This document shows, piece by piece, positions 1-11,468 of a stretch of 64,000 nucleotides of DNA. The notes beneath the pieces are model-generated. The model saw nothing but the letters and a program-made list of their open reading frames with translations, was not told the origin of the DNA and did no database searches. Both the position numbers and the translations under genes were made by a program. Position 1 is the first letter of the stretch; each line of letters begins with the position of its first letter. The DNA comes from Synchiropus splendidus (lineage: Eukaryota; Chordata; Actinopteri; Syngnathiformes; Callionymidae), in NCBI RefSeq assembly GCF_027744825.2, contig NC_071340.1, forward strand, positions 689,501 through 753,500, in the 5' to 3' direction.

Positions 1-20
1 CATCAAATCTAAACTGTCTG

Positions 21-48
21 AAGTGTTTTTCCAAAGTTATCAACACTT
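21..48. other. Inverted repeat 1 of the monomer (7-bp arms)
   Basis: AAGTGTT (21-27) is the exact reverse complement of AACACTT (42-48), separated by 14 bases. The class-defining changes at positions 32 and 41 fall in the spacer and leave the arms intact. Exceptions include monomers 1505 and 2821, where the last T of the left arm is C, and 24441, which has AACTGTT. The potential for a small stem is seen in the sequence; whether it forms is unknown. Short dyads are common in centromeric satellites. Confidence 0.7.
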
Positions 49-84
49 TTATGTTTGGCGTTCCGAAACCCACCTTATCTCAGG

Positions 85-123
85 CTGAAAAGCGTTTTTG
101 TGCATTGTGCCATAACTTTTCAG
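85..123. other. Inverted repeat 2 of the monomer (8-bp arms)
   Basis: CTGAAAAG (85-92) is the exact reverse complement of CTTTTCAG (116-123), with a 23-base spacer holding the class-defining GT/AC/TC change at 100-101. The arms are intact in nearly all monomers. The variants CAGCCTG and CAGACTG lie just outside the left arm and do not break it. A few monomers do break an arm: 753, 2445 and 5077 read GAAAAACG, 4137 reads TAACCTTTC, and 59596 reads TAACGTTTC. A stem or protein-binding role is inference. Confidence 0.7.
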
Positions 124-124
124 G

Positions 125-132
125 GAAGCTTC
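125..132. other. Palindrome GAAGCTTC with HindIII site
   Basis: The perfect 8-bp palindrome GAAGCTTC is present in classes A, C, D and E. In B, d and F monomers G125 is A, giving AAAGCTTC, so only the inner 6-bp AAGCTT stays palindromic. The long palindrome is therefore switched on and off in a class-specific order along the array. One monomer (54709) reads AAAACTTC and loses the HindIII site. Confidence 0.8.
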
Positions 133-163
133 AGAACATGAAATTTTAACCTCCCACTATAGC

Positions 164-178
164 AGAAAGGGTCTTTCT
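164..178. other. Inverted repeat 3 of the monomer (6-bp arms, 3-base loop)
   Basis: AGAAAG (164-169) pairs with CTTTCT (173-178) around GGT, or around TGT in T170 monomers, so the common class change falls in the loop. Rare copies break an arm, for example GCAAAAAG near 2417, GAAACGG near 15582 and GGGTTTTTC near 7313. It resembles a compact hairpin, but it lacks the long GC stem and U-run of a terminator, and there is no gene to terminate. Confidence 0.65.
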
Positions 179-3100
179 AGTAGTTGCACATCAAATCTAA
201 GCTGTCTGAAGTGTTTTTCAAAAGTTATCAACACTTTTATGTTTGGCGTTCCGAAACCCACATTATCTCAGGCTGAAAAGCGTTTTTGTGCATTGTGCCA
301 TAACTTTTCAGGAAAGCTTCAGAACATGAAATTTTAACCTCCCACTATAGCAGAAAGGGTCTTTCTAGTAGTTGCACATCAAATCTAAACTGTCTGAAGT
401 GTTTTTCCAAAGTTATCAACACTTTTATGTTTGGCGTTCCGAAACCCACCTTATCTCAGGCTGAAAAGCGTTTTTACGCATTGTGCCATAACTTTTCAGG
501 GAAGCTTCAGAACATGAAATTTTAACCTCCCACAATAGCAGAAAGGGTCTTTCTAGTAGGTGCACATCAAATCTAAGCTCTCTGAAGTGTTTTTCGAAAG
601 TTATCAACACTTTTATGTTTGGCGTTCCGAAACCCACCTTATCTCAGGCTGAAAAGCGTTTTTGTGCATTGTGCCATAACTTTTCAGGAAAGCTTCAGAA
701 CATGAAATTTTAACCTCCCACTATAGCAGAAAGTGTCTTTCTAGTAGTTGCACATCAAATCTAAACTGTCTGAAGTGTTTTTCCAAAGTTATTAACACTT
801 TTATGTTTGGCGTTCCGAAACCCACCTTATCTCAGGCTGAAAAACGTTTTTGTGCATTGTGCCATAACTTTTCAGGGAAGCTTCAGAACATGAAATTTTA
901 ACCTCCCACTATAGCAGAAAGGGTCTTTCTAGTAGTTGCACATCAAGTCTAAACTGTCTGAAGTGTTTTTCCAAAGTTATCAACACTTTTATGTTTGGCG
1001 TTCCGAAACCCACCTTATCTCAGGCTGAAAAGCGTTTTTACGCATTGTGCCATAACTTTTCAGGGAAGCTTCAGAACATGAAATTTTAAGCTCCCACTAT
1101 AGCAGAAAGGGTCTTTCTAGTAGGTGCACATCAAATCTAAGCTCTCTGAAGTGTTTTTCGAAAGTTATCAACACTTTTGTGTTTGGCGTTCCGACACCCA
1201 CCTTATCTCAGGCTGAAAAGCGTTTTTGTGCATTGTGCCATAACTTTTCAGGGAAGCTTCAGAACATGAAATTTTAACCTCCCACTATAGCAGAAAGGGT
1301 CTTTCTAGTAGTTGCACATCAAATCTAAACTGTCTGAAGTGTTTTTCCAAAGTTATCAACACTTTTATGTTTGGCGTTCCGAAACCCACCTTATCTCAGG
1401 CTGAAAAGCGTTTTTGTGCATTGTGCCATAACTTTTCAGGGAAGCTTCAGAACATGAAATTTTAACCTCCCACTATAGCAGAAAGGGTCTTTCTAGTAGT
1501 TGCACATCAAATCTAAGCTGTCTGAAGTGTCTTTCAAAAGTTATCAACACTTTTATGTTTGGCGTTCCGAAACCCACCTTATCTCAGGCTGAAAAGCGTT
1601 TTTGTGCATTGTGCCATAACTTTTCAGGAAAGCTTCAGAACATGAAATTTTAACCTCCCACTATAGCAGAAAGGGTCTTTCTAGTAGTTGCACATCAAAT
1701 CTAAACTGTCTGAAGTGTTTTTCCAAAGTTATCAACACTTTTATGTTTGGCGTTCCGAAACCCACCTTATCTCAGGCTGAAAAGCGTTTTTACGCATTGT
1801 GCCATAACTTTTCAGGGAAGCTTCAGAACATGAAATTTTAACCTCCCACTATAGCAGAAAGGGTCTTTCTAGTAGTTGCACATCAAATCTAAGCTGTCTG
1901 AAGTGTTTTTCAAAGGTTATCAACACTTTTATGTTTGGCGTTCCGAAACCCACCTTATCTCAGGCTGAAAAGCGTTTTTGTGCATTGTGCCATAACTTTT
2001 CAGGAAAGCTTCAGAACATGAAATTTTAACCTCCCACTATAGCAGAAAGGGTCTTTCTAGTAGTTGCACATCAAATCTAAACTGTCTGAAGTGTTTTTCC
2101 AAAGTTATCAACACTTTTATGTTTGGCGTTCCGAAACCCACCTTATCTCAGGCTGAAAAGCGTTTTTACGCATTGTGCCATAACTTTTCAGGGAAGCTTC
2201 AGAACATGAAATTTTAACCTCCCACTATAGCAGAAAGGGTCTTTCTAGTAGGTGCACATCAAATCTAAGCTCTCTGAAGTGTTTTTCGAAAGTTATCAAC
2301 ACTTTTATGTTTGGCGTTCCGAAACCCACCTTATCTCAGGCTGAAAAGCGTTTTTGTGCATTGTGCCATAACTTTTCAGGAAAGCTTCAGAACATGAAAT
2401 TTTAACCTCCCACTATAGCAAAAAGTGTCTTTCTAGTAGTTGCACATCAAATCTAAACTGTCTGAAGTGTTTTTCCAAAGTTATTAACACTTTTATGTTT
2501 GGCGTTCCGAAACCCACCTTATCTCAGGCTGAAAAACGTTTTTGTGCATTGTGCCATAACTTTTCAGGGAAGCTTCAGAACATGAAATTTTAACCTCCCA
2601 CTATAGCAGAAAGGGTCTTTCTAGTAGTTGCACATCAAATCTAAACTGTCTGAAGTGTTTTTCCAAAGTTATCAACACTTTTATGTTTGGCGTTCCGAAA
2701 CCCACCTTATCTCAGGCTGAAAAGCGTTTTTGTGCATTGTGCCATAACTTTTCAGGGAAGCTTCAGAACATGAAATTTTAACCTCCCACTATAGCAGAAA
2801 GGGTCTTTCTAGTAGTTGCACATCAAATCTAAGCTGTCTGAAGTGTCTTTCAAAAGTTATCAACACTTTTATGTTTGGCGTTCCGAAACCCACCTTATCT
2901 CAGGCTGAAAAGCGTTTTTGTGCATTGTGCCATAACTTTTCAGGAAAGCTTCAGAACATGAAATTTTAACCTCCCACTATAGCAGAAAGGGTCTTTCTAG
3001 TAGTTGCACATCAAATCTAAACTGTCTGAAGTGTTTTTCCAAAGTTATCAACACTTTTATGTTTGGCGTTCCGAAACCCACCTTATCTCAGGCTGAAAAG

Positions 3101-4136
3101 CGTTTTTACGCATTGTGCCATAACTTTTCAGGGAAGCTTCAGAACATGAAATTTTAACCTCCCACTATAGCAGAAAGGGTCTTTCTAGTAGGTGCACATC
3201 AAATCTAAGCTCTCTGAAGTGTTTTTCGAAAGTTATCAACACTTTTATGTTTGGCGTTCCGAAACCCACCTTATCTCAGGCTGAAAAGCGTTTTTGTGCA
3301 TTGTGCCATAACTTTTCAGGAAAGCTTCAGAACATGAAATTTTAACCTCCCACTATAGCAGAAAGGGTCTTTCTAGTAGTTGCACATCAAATCTAAACTG
3401 TCTGAAGTGTTTTTCCAAAGTTATCAACACTTTTATGTTTGGCGTTCCGAAACCCAACTTATCTCAGGCTGAAAAGCGTTTTTGTGCATTGTGCCATAAC
3501 TTTTCAGGGAAGCTTCAGAACATGAAATTTTAACCTCCCACTATAGCAGAAAGGGTCTTTCTAGTAGTTGCACATCAAATCTAAGCTGTCTGAAGTGTTT
3601 TTCAAAAGTTATCAACACTTTTATGTTTGGCGTTCCGAAACCCACCTTATCTCAGGCTGAAAAGCGTTTTTGTGCATTGTGCCATAACTTTTCAGGAAAG
3701 CTTCAGAACATGAAATTTTAACCTCCCACTATAGCAGAAAGGGTCTTTCTAGTAGTTGCACATCAAATCTAAACTGTCTGAAGTGTTTTTCCAAAGTTAT
3801 CAACACTTTTATGTTTGGCGTTCCGAAACCCACCTTATCTCAGGCTGAAAAGCGTTTTTACGCATTGTGCCATAACTTTTCAGGGAAGCTTCAGAACATG
3901 AAATTTTAACCTCCCACTATAGCAGAAAGGGTCTTTCTAGTAGGTGCACATCAAATCTAAGCTCTCTGAAGTGTTTTTCGAAAGTTATCAACACTTTTAT
4001 GTTTGGCGTTCCGAAACCCACCTTATCTCAGGCTGAAAAGCGTTTTTGTGCATTGTGCCATAACTTTTCAGGGAAGCTTCAGAACATGAAATTCTAACCT
4101 CCCACTATAGCAGAAAGGGTCTTTCTAGTAGTTGCA

Positions 4137-5264
4137 CATCAAATCTAAACTGTCTGAAGTGTTTTTCCAAAGTTATTAACACTTTTATGTTTGGCGTTCC
4201 GAAACCCACCTTATCTCAGGCTGAAAAGCGTTTTTGTGCATTGTGCCATAACCTTTCAGGGAAGCTTCAGAACATGAAATTTTAACCTCCCACTATAGCA
4301 GAAAGGGTCTTTCTAGTAGTTGCACATCAAATCTAAACTGTCTGAAGTGTTTTTCCAAAGTTATCAACACTTTTATGTTTGGCGTTCCGAAACCCACCTT
4401 ATCTCAGGCTGAAAAGCGTTTTTGTGCATTGTGCCATAACTTTTCAGGGAAGCTTCAGAACATGAAATTTTAACCTCCCACTATAGCAGAAAGGGTCTTT
4501 CTAGTAGTTGCACATCAAATCTAAGCTGTCTGAAGTGTTTTTCAAAAGTTATCAACACTTTTATGTTTGGCGTTCCGAAACCCACCTTATCTCAGGCTGA
4601 AAAGCGTTTTTGTGCATTGTGCCATAACTTTTCAGGAAAGCTTCAGAACATGAAATTTTAACCTCCCACCATAGCAGAAAGGGTCTTTCTAGTAGTTGCA
4701 CATCAAATCTAAACTGTCTGAAGTGTTTTTCCAAAGTTATCAACACTTTTATGATTGGAGTTCCGAAACCCACCTTATCTCAGGCTGAAAAGCGTTTTTA
4801 CGCATTGTGCCATAACTTTTCAGGGAAGCTTCAGAACATGAAATTTTAACCTCCCACTATAGCAGAAAGGGTCTTTCTAGTAGGTGCACATCAAATCTAA
4901 GCTCTCTGAAGTGTTTTTCGAAAGTTATCAACACTTTTATGTTTGGCGTTCCGAAACCCACCTTATCTCAGGCTGAAAAGCGTTTTTGTGCATTGTGCCA
5001 TAACTTTTCAGGAAAGCTTCAGAACATGAAATTTTAACCTCCCACTATAGCAGAAAGTGTCTTTCTAGTAGTTGCACATCAAATCTAAACTGTCTGAAGT
5101 GTTTTTCCAAAGTTATCAACACTTTTATGTTTGGCGTTCCGAAACCCACCTTATCTCAGGCTGAAAAACGTTTTTGTGCATTGTGCCATAACTTTTCAGG
5201 AAAGCTTCAGAACATGAAATTTTAACCTCCCACTATAGCAGAAAGGGTCTTTCTAGTAGGTGCA
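4137..5264. repeat. Six-monomer HOR unit (E A B C d F)
   Basis: This is an ordered run of six monomers, 1128 bp. E has T41, A is plain, B has A32 and A125, C has A59 and AC at 100-101, d has A125 and T170, and F has A125. The same unit recurs at 25193, 11469, 32525, 33653, 36097 and 51513, with a variant at 5829 and 27261 whose sixth monomer is class A, and a five-monomer form (E A B C d) at 12597. Its C monomer has GATTGGAG in place of GTTTGGAG, a change not seen in the copy at 25193. Confidence 0.85.
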
Positions 5265-8200
5265 CATCAAATCTAAGCTCTCTGAAGTGTTTTTCGAAAG
5301 TTATCAACACTTTTATGTTTGGCGTTCCGAAACCCACCTTATCTCAGGCTGAAAAGCGTTTTTGTGCATTATGCCATAACTTTTCAGGAAAGCTTCAGAA
5401 CATGAAATTTTAACCTCCCACTATAGCAGAAAGGGTCTTTCTAGTAGTTGCACATCAAATCTAAACTGTCTGAAGTGTTTTTCCAAAGTTATCAACACTT
5501 TTATGTTTGGCGTTCCGAAACCCACCTTATCTCAGGCTGAAAAGCGTTTTTGTGCATTGTGCCATAACTTTTCAGGGAAGCTTCAGAACATGAAATTTTA
5601 ACCTCCCACTATAGCAGAAAGGGTCTTTCTAGTAGGTGCACATCAAATCTAAGCTCTCTGAAGTGTTTTTCGAAAGTTATCAACACTTTTATGTTTGGCG
5701 TTCCGAAACCCACCTTATCTCAGGCTGAAAAGCGTTTTTGTGCATTGTGCCATAACTTTTCAGGGAAGCTTCAGAACATGAAATTTTAACCTCCCACTAT
5801 AGCAGAAAGGGTCTTTCTAGTAGTTGCACATCAAATCTAAACTGTCTGAAGTGTTTTTCCAAAGTTATTAACACTTTTATGTTTGGCGTTCCGAAACCCA
5901 CCTTATCTCAGGCTGAAAAGCGTTTTTGTGCATTGTGCCATAACTTTTCAGGGAAGCTTCAGAACATGAAATTTTAACCTCCCACTATAGCAGAAAGGGT
6001 CTTTCTAGTAGTTGCACATCAAATCTAAACTGTCTGAAGTGTTTTTCCAAAGTTATCAACACTTTTATGTTTGGCGTTCCGAAACCCACCTTATCTCAGG
6101 CTGAAAAGCGTTTTTGTGCATTGTGCCATAACTTTTCAGGGAAGCTTCAGAACATGAAATTTTAACCTTCCACTATAGCAGAAAGGGTCTTTCTAGTAGT
6201 TGCACATCAAATCTAAGCTGTCTGAAGTGTTTTTCAAAAGTTATCAACACTTTTATGTTTGGCGTTCCGAAACCCACCTTATCTCAGGCTGAAAAGCGTT
6301 TTTGTGCATTGTGGCATAACTTTTCAGGAAAGCTTCAGAACATGAAATTTTAACCTCCCACTATAGTAGAAAGGGTCTTTCTAGTAGTTGCACATCAAAT
6401 CTAAACTGTCTGAAGTGTTTTTCCAAAGTTATCAACACTTTTATGTTTGGAGTTCCGAAACCCACCTTATCTCAGGCTGAAAAGCGTTTTTACGCATTGT
6501 GCCATAACTTTTCAGGGAAGCTTCAGAACATGAAATTTTAACCTCCCACTATAGCAGAAAGGGTCTTTCTAGTAGGTGCACATCAAATCTAAGCTCTCTG
6601 AAGTGTTTTTCGAAAGTTATCAACACTTTTATGTTTGGCGTTCCGAAACCCACCTTATCTCAGGCTGAAAAGCGTTTTTGTGCATTGTGCCATAACTTTT
6701 CAGGAAAGCTTCAGAACATGAAATTTTAACCTCCCACTATAGCAGAAAGTGTCTTTCTAGTAGTTGCACATCAAATCTAAACTGTCTGAAGTGTTTTTCC
6801 AAAGTTATCAACACTTTTATGTTTGGCGTTCCGAAACCCACCTTATCTCAGGCTGAAAAGCGTTTTTGTGCATTGTGCCATAACTTTTCAGGGAAGCTTC
6901 AGAACATGAAAATTTAACCTCCCACTATAGCAGAAAGGGTCTTTCTAGTAGGTGCACATCAAATCTAAGCTCTCTGAAGTGTTTTTCGAAAGTTATCAAC
7001 ACTTTTATGTTTGGCGTTCCGAAACCCACCTTATCTCAGGCTGAAAAGCGTTTTTGTGCATTGTGCCATAACTTTTCAGGGAAGCTTCAGAACATGAAAT
7101 TTTAACCTCCCACTATAGCAGAAAGGGTCTTTCTAGTAGTTGCACATCAAATCTAAACTGTCTGAAGTGTTTTTCCAAAGTTATCAACACTTTTATGTTT
7201 GGCGTTCCGAAACCCACCTTATCTCAGGCTGAAAAGCGTTTTTGTGCATTGTGCCATAACTTTTCAGGGAAGCTTCAGAACATGAAATTTTAACCTCCCA
7301 CTATAGCAGAAAGGGTTTTTCTAGTAGTTGCACATCAAATCTAAACTGTCTGAAGTGTTTTTCCAAAGTTATCAACACTTTTATGTTTGGCCTTCCGAAA
7401 CCCACCTTATCTCAGGCTGAAAAGCGTTTTTGTGCATTGTGCCATAACTTTTCAGGGAAGCTTCAGAACATGAAATTTTAACCTCCCACTATAGCAGAAA
7501 GGGTCTTTCTAGTAGTTGCACATCAAATGTAAGCTGTCTGAAGTGTTTTTCAAAAGTTATCAACACTTTTATGTTTGGCGTGCCGAAACCCACCTTATCT
7601 CAGGCTGAAAAGCGTTTTTGTGCATTGTGCCATAACTTTTCAGGAAAGCTTCAGAACATGAAATTTTAACCTCCCACTATAGCAGAAAGGGTCTTTCTAG
7701 TAGTTGCACATCAAATCTAAACTGTCTGAAGTGTTTTTCCAAAGTTATCAACACTTTTATGTTTGGCGTTCCGAAACCCACCTTATCTCAGGCTGAAAAG
7801 CGTTTTTGTGCATTGTGCCATAACTTTTCAGGGAAGCTTCAGAACATGAAATTTTAACCTCCCACTATAGCAGAAAGGGTCTTTCTAGTAGTTGCACATC
7901 AAATCTAAGCTGTCTGAAGTGTTTTTCAAAAGTTATCAACACTTTTATGTTTGGCGTTCCGAAACCCACCTTATCTCAGGCTGAAAAGCGTTTTTGTGCA
8001 TTGTGCCATAACTTTTCAGGAAAGCTTCAGAACATGAAATTTTAACCTCCCACTATAGCAGAAAGGGTCTTTCTAGTAGTTGCACATCAAATCTAAACTG
8101 TCTGAAGTGTTTTTCCAAAGTTATCAACACTTTTATGTTTGGCGTTCCGAAACCCACCTTATCTCAGGCTGAAAAGCGTTTTTACGCATTGTGCCATAAC

Positions 8201-11200
8201 TTTTCAGGGAAGCTTCAGAACATGAAATTTTAACCTCCCACTATAGCAGAAAGGGTCTTTCTAGTAGGTGCACATCAAATCTAAGCTCTCTGAAGTGTTT
8301 TTCGAAAGTTATCAACACTTTTATGTTTGGCGTTCCGAAACCCACCTTATCTCAGGCTGAAAAGCGTTTTTGTGCATTGTGCCATAACTTTTCAGGGAAG
8401 CTTCAGAACATGAAATTTTAACCTCCCACTATAGCAGAAAGGGTCTTTCTAGTAGTTGCACATCAAATCTAAGCTGTCTGAAGTGTTTTTCAAAAGTTAT
8501 CAACACTTTTATGTTTGGCGTTCCGAAACCCACCTTATCTCAGGCTGAAAAGCGTTTTTGTGCATTGTGCCATAACTTTTCAGGGAAGCTTCAGAACATG
8601 AAATTTTAACCTCCCACTATAGCAGAAAGGGTCTTTCTAGTAGTTGCACATCAAATCTAAGCTGTCTGAAGTGTTTTTCAAAAGTTATCAACACTTTTAT
8701 GTTTGGCGTTCCGAAACCCACCTTATCTCAGGCTGAAAAGCGTTTTTGTGCATTGTGCCATAACTTTTCAGGAAAGCTTCAGAACATGAAATTTTAACCT
8801 CCCACTATAGCAGAAAGGGTCTTTCTAGTAGTTGCACATCAAATCTAAACTGTCTGAAGTGTTTTTCCAAAGTTATCAACACTTTTATGTTTGGCGTTCC
8901 GAAACCCACCTTATCTCAGGCTGAAAAGCGTTTTTACGCATTGTGCCATAACTTTTCAGGGAAGCTTCAGAACATGAAATTTTAACCTCCCACTATAGCA
9001 GAAAGGGTCTTTCTAGTAGGTGCACATCAAATCTAAGCTCTCTGAAGTGTTTTTCCAAAGTTATCAACACTTTTATGTTTGGCGTTCCGAAACCCACCTT
9101 ATCTCAGGCTGAAAAGCGTTTTTGTGCATTGTGCCATAACTTTTCAGGAAAGCTTCAGAACATGAAATTTTAACCTCCCACTATAGCAGAAAGGGTCTTT
9201 CTAGTAGTTGCACATCAAATCTAAACTGTCTGAAGTGTTTTTCCAAAGTTATCAACACTTTTATGTTTGGCGTTCCGAAACCCACCTTATCTCAGGCTGA
9301 AAAGCGTTTTTGTGCATTGTGCCATAACTTTTCAGGGAAGCTTCAGAACATGAAATTTTAACCTCCCACTATAGCAGAAAGGGTCTTTCTAGTAGTTGCA
9401 CATCAAATCTAAGCTGTCTGAAGTGTTTTTCAAAAGTTATCAACACTTTTATGTTTGGCGTTCCGAAACCCACCTTATCTCAGGCTGAAAAGCGTTTTTG
9501 TGCATTGTGCCATAACTTTTCAGGAAAGCTTCAGAACATGAAATTTTAACCTCCCACTATAGCAGAAAGGGTCTTTCTAGTAGTTGCACATCAAATCTAA
9601 ACTGTCTGAAGTGTTTTTCCAAAGTTATCAACACTTTTATGTTTGGCGTTCCGAAACCCACCTTATCTCAGGCTGAAAAGCGTTTTTACGCATTGTGCCA
9701 TAACTTTTCAGGGAAGCTTCAGAACATGAAATTTTAAGCTCCCACTATAGCAGAAAGGGTCTTTCTAGTAGGTGCACATCAAATCTAAGCTCTCTGAAGT
9801 GTTTTTCGAAAGTTATCAACACTTTTATGTTTGGCGTTCCGAAACCCACCTTATCTCAGGCTGAAAAGCGTTTTTGTGCATTGTGCCATAACTTTTCAGG
9901 GAAGCTTCAGAACATGAAATTTTAACCTCCCACTATAGCAGAAAGGGTCTTTCTAGTAGTTGCACATCAAATCTAAACTGTCTGAAGTGTTTTTCCAAAG
10001 TTATCAACACTTTTATGTTTGGCGTTCCGAAACCCACCTTATCTCAGGCTGAAAAGCGTTTTTGTGCATTGTGCCATAACTTTTCAGGGAAGCTTCAGAA
10101 CATGAAATTTTAACCTCCCACTATAGTAGAAAGGGTCTTTCTAGTAGTTGCACATCAAATCTAAACTGTCTGAAGTGTTTTTCCAAAGTTATCAACACTT
10201 TTATGTTTGGCGTTCCGAAACCCACCTTATCTCAGGCTGAAAAGCGTTTTTGTGCATTGTGCCATAACTTTTCAGGGAAGCTTCAGAACATGAAATTTTA
10301 ACCTCCCACTATAGCAGAAAGGGTCTTTCTAGTAGTTGCACATCAAATCTAAGCTGTCTGAAGTGTTTTTCAAAAGTTATCAACACTTTTATGTTTGGCG
10401 TTCCGAAACCCACCTTATCTCAGGCTGAAAAGCGTTTTTGTGCATTGTGCCATAACTTTTCAGGAAAGCTTCAGAACATGAAATTTTAACCTCCCACTAT
10501 AGCAGAAAGTGTCTTTCTAGTAGTTGCACATCAAATCTAAACTGTCTGAAGTGTTTTTCCAAAGTTATCAACACTTTTATGTTTGGCGTTCCGAAACCCA
10601 CCTTATCTCAGGCTGAAAAGCGTTTTTGTGCATTGTGCCATAACTTTTCAGGAAAGCTTCAGAACATGAAATTTTAACCTCCCACTATAGCAGAAAGGGT
10701 CTTTCTAGTAGTTGCACATCAAATCTAAACTGTCTGAAGTGTTTTTCCAAAGTTATCAACACTTTTATGTTTGGCGTTCCGAAACCCACCTTATCTCAGG
10801 CTGAAAAGCGTTTTTGTGCATTGTGCCATAACTTTTCAGGGAAGCTTCAGAACATGAAATTTTAACCTCCCACTATAGCAGAAAGGGTCTTTCTAGTAGT
10901 TGCACATCAAATCTAAGCTGTCTGAAGTGTTTTTCAAAAGTTATCAACACTTTTATGTTTGGCGTTCCGAAACCCACCTTATCTCAGGCTGAAAAGCGTT
11001 TTTGTGCATTGTGCCATAACTTTTCAGGAAAGCTTCAGAACATGAAATTTTAACCTCCCACTATAGCAGAAAGGGTCTTTCTAGTAGTTGCACATCAAAT
11101 CTAAACTGTCTGAAGTGTTTTTCCAAAGTTATCAACACTTTTATGTTTGGCGTTCCGAAACCCACCTTATCTCAGGCTGAAAAGCGTTTTTACGCATTGT

Positions 11201-11468
11201 GCCATAACTTTTCAGGGAAGCTTCAGAACATGAAATTTTAACCTCCCACTATAGCAGAAAGGGTCTTTCTAGTAGGTGCACATCAAATCTAAGCTCTCTG
11301 AAGTGTTTTTCGAAAGTTATCAACACTTTTATGTTTGGCGTTCCGAAACCCACCTTATCTCAGGCTGAAAAGCGTTTTTGTGCATTGTGCCATAACTTTT
11401 CAGGGAAGCTTCAGAACATGAAATTTTAACCTCCCACTATAGCAGAAAGGGTCTTTCTAGTAGTTGCA

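Larger units (their letters stand above)
1..188. repeat. Reference monomer, class A
   Basis: This copy serves as the coordinate reference for all monomers. The variable positions that define classes are: 13 (A or G), 16 (G or C), 32 (C, A or G), 41 (C or T), 56 (T or G), 59 (C or A), 100-101 (GT, AC or TC), 125 (G or A), 158-160 (TAT, AAT, CAT, GAT or TGT), 170 (G or T) and 184 (T or G). Class A has A13, G16, C32, C41, GT at 100-101, G125, G170 and T184. The phase is arbitrary, because no array edge is visible to show a natural monomer boundary. Confidence 0.93.

Noticed and set aside
36..46. DnaA-box-like TTATCAACA
   Set aside because: It differs from the TTATNCACA consensus and appears once per monomer throughout a eukaryote-like satellite. 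It is not a bacterial origin.
58..70. RNA polymerase III B box, suggested by GTTCCGAAACC
   Set aside because: There is an extra base within the GTTCGAAACC-like core and no matching A box upstream, so tRNA- or SINE-derived origin is not supported.
55..75. CENP-B box, suggested by TTTCGGAACGCC on the minus strand
   Set aside because: It has TTCG but lacks the required A and the CGGG core at the right spacing, and no variant monomer restores them.
164..178. Rho-independent terminator
   Set aside because: The stem is six mostly A/T pairs with no following U-tract, and there is no upstream gene.
425..637. Minus-strand 70-codon reading frames as a protein-coding family (also at 4561, 14525, 22045, 25617, 39905, 42161, 43289, 47425, 54569, 59644, 59832, 60960, 61900, 62088, 63210 and 63398)
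   Set aside because: They start at GTG, exist only where one base of a recurrent stop is changed, span more than one monomer and have no conserved domain. Most monomers have the frame closed.
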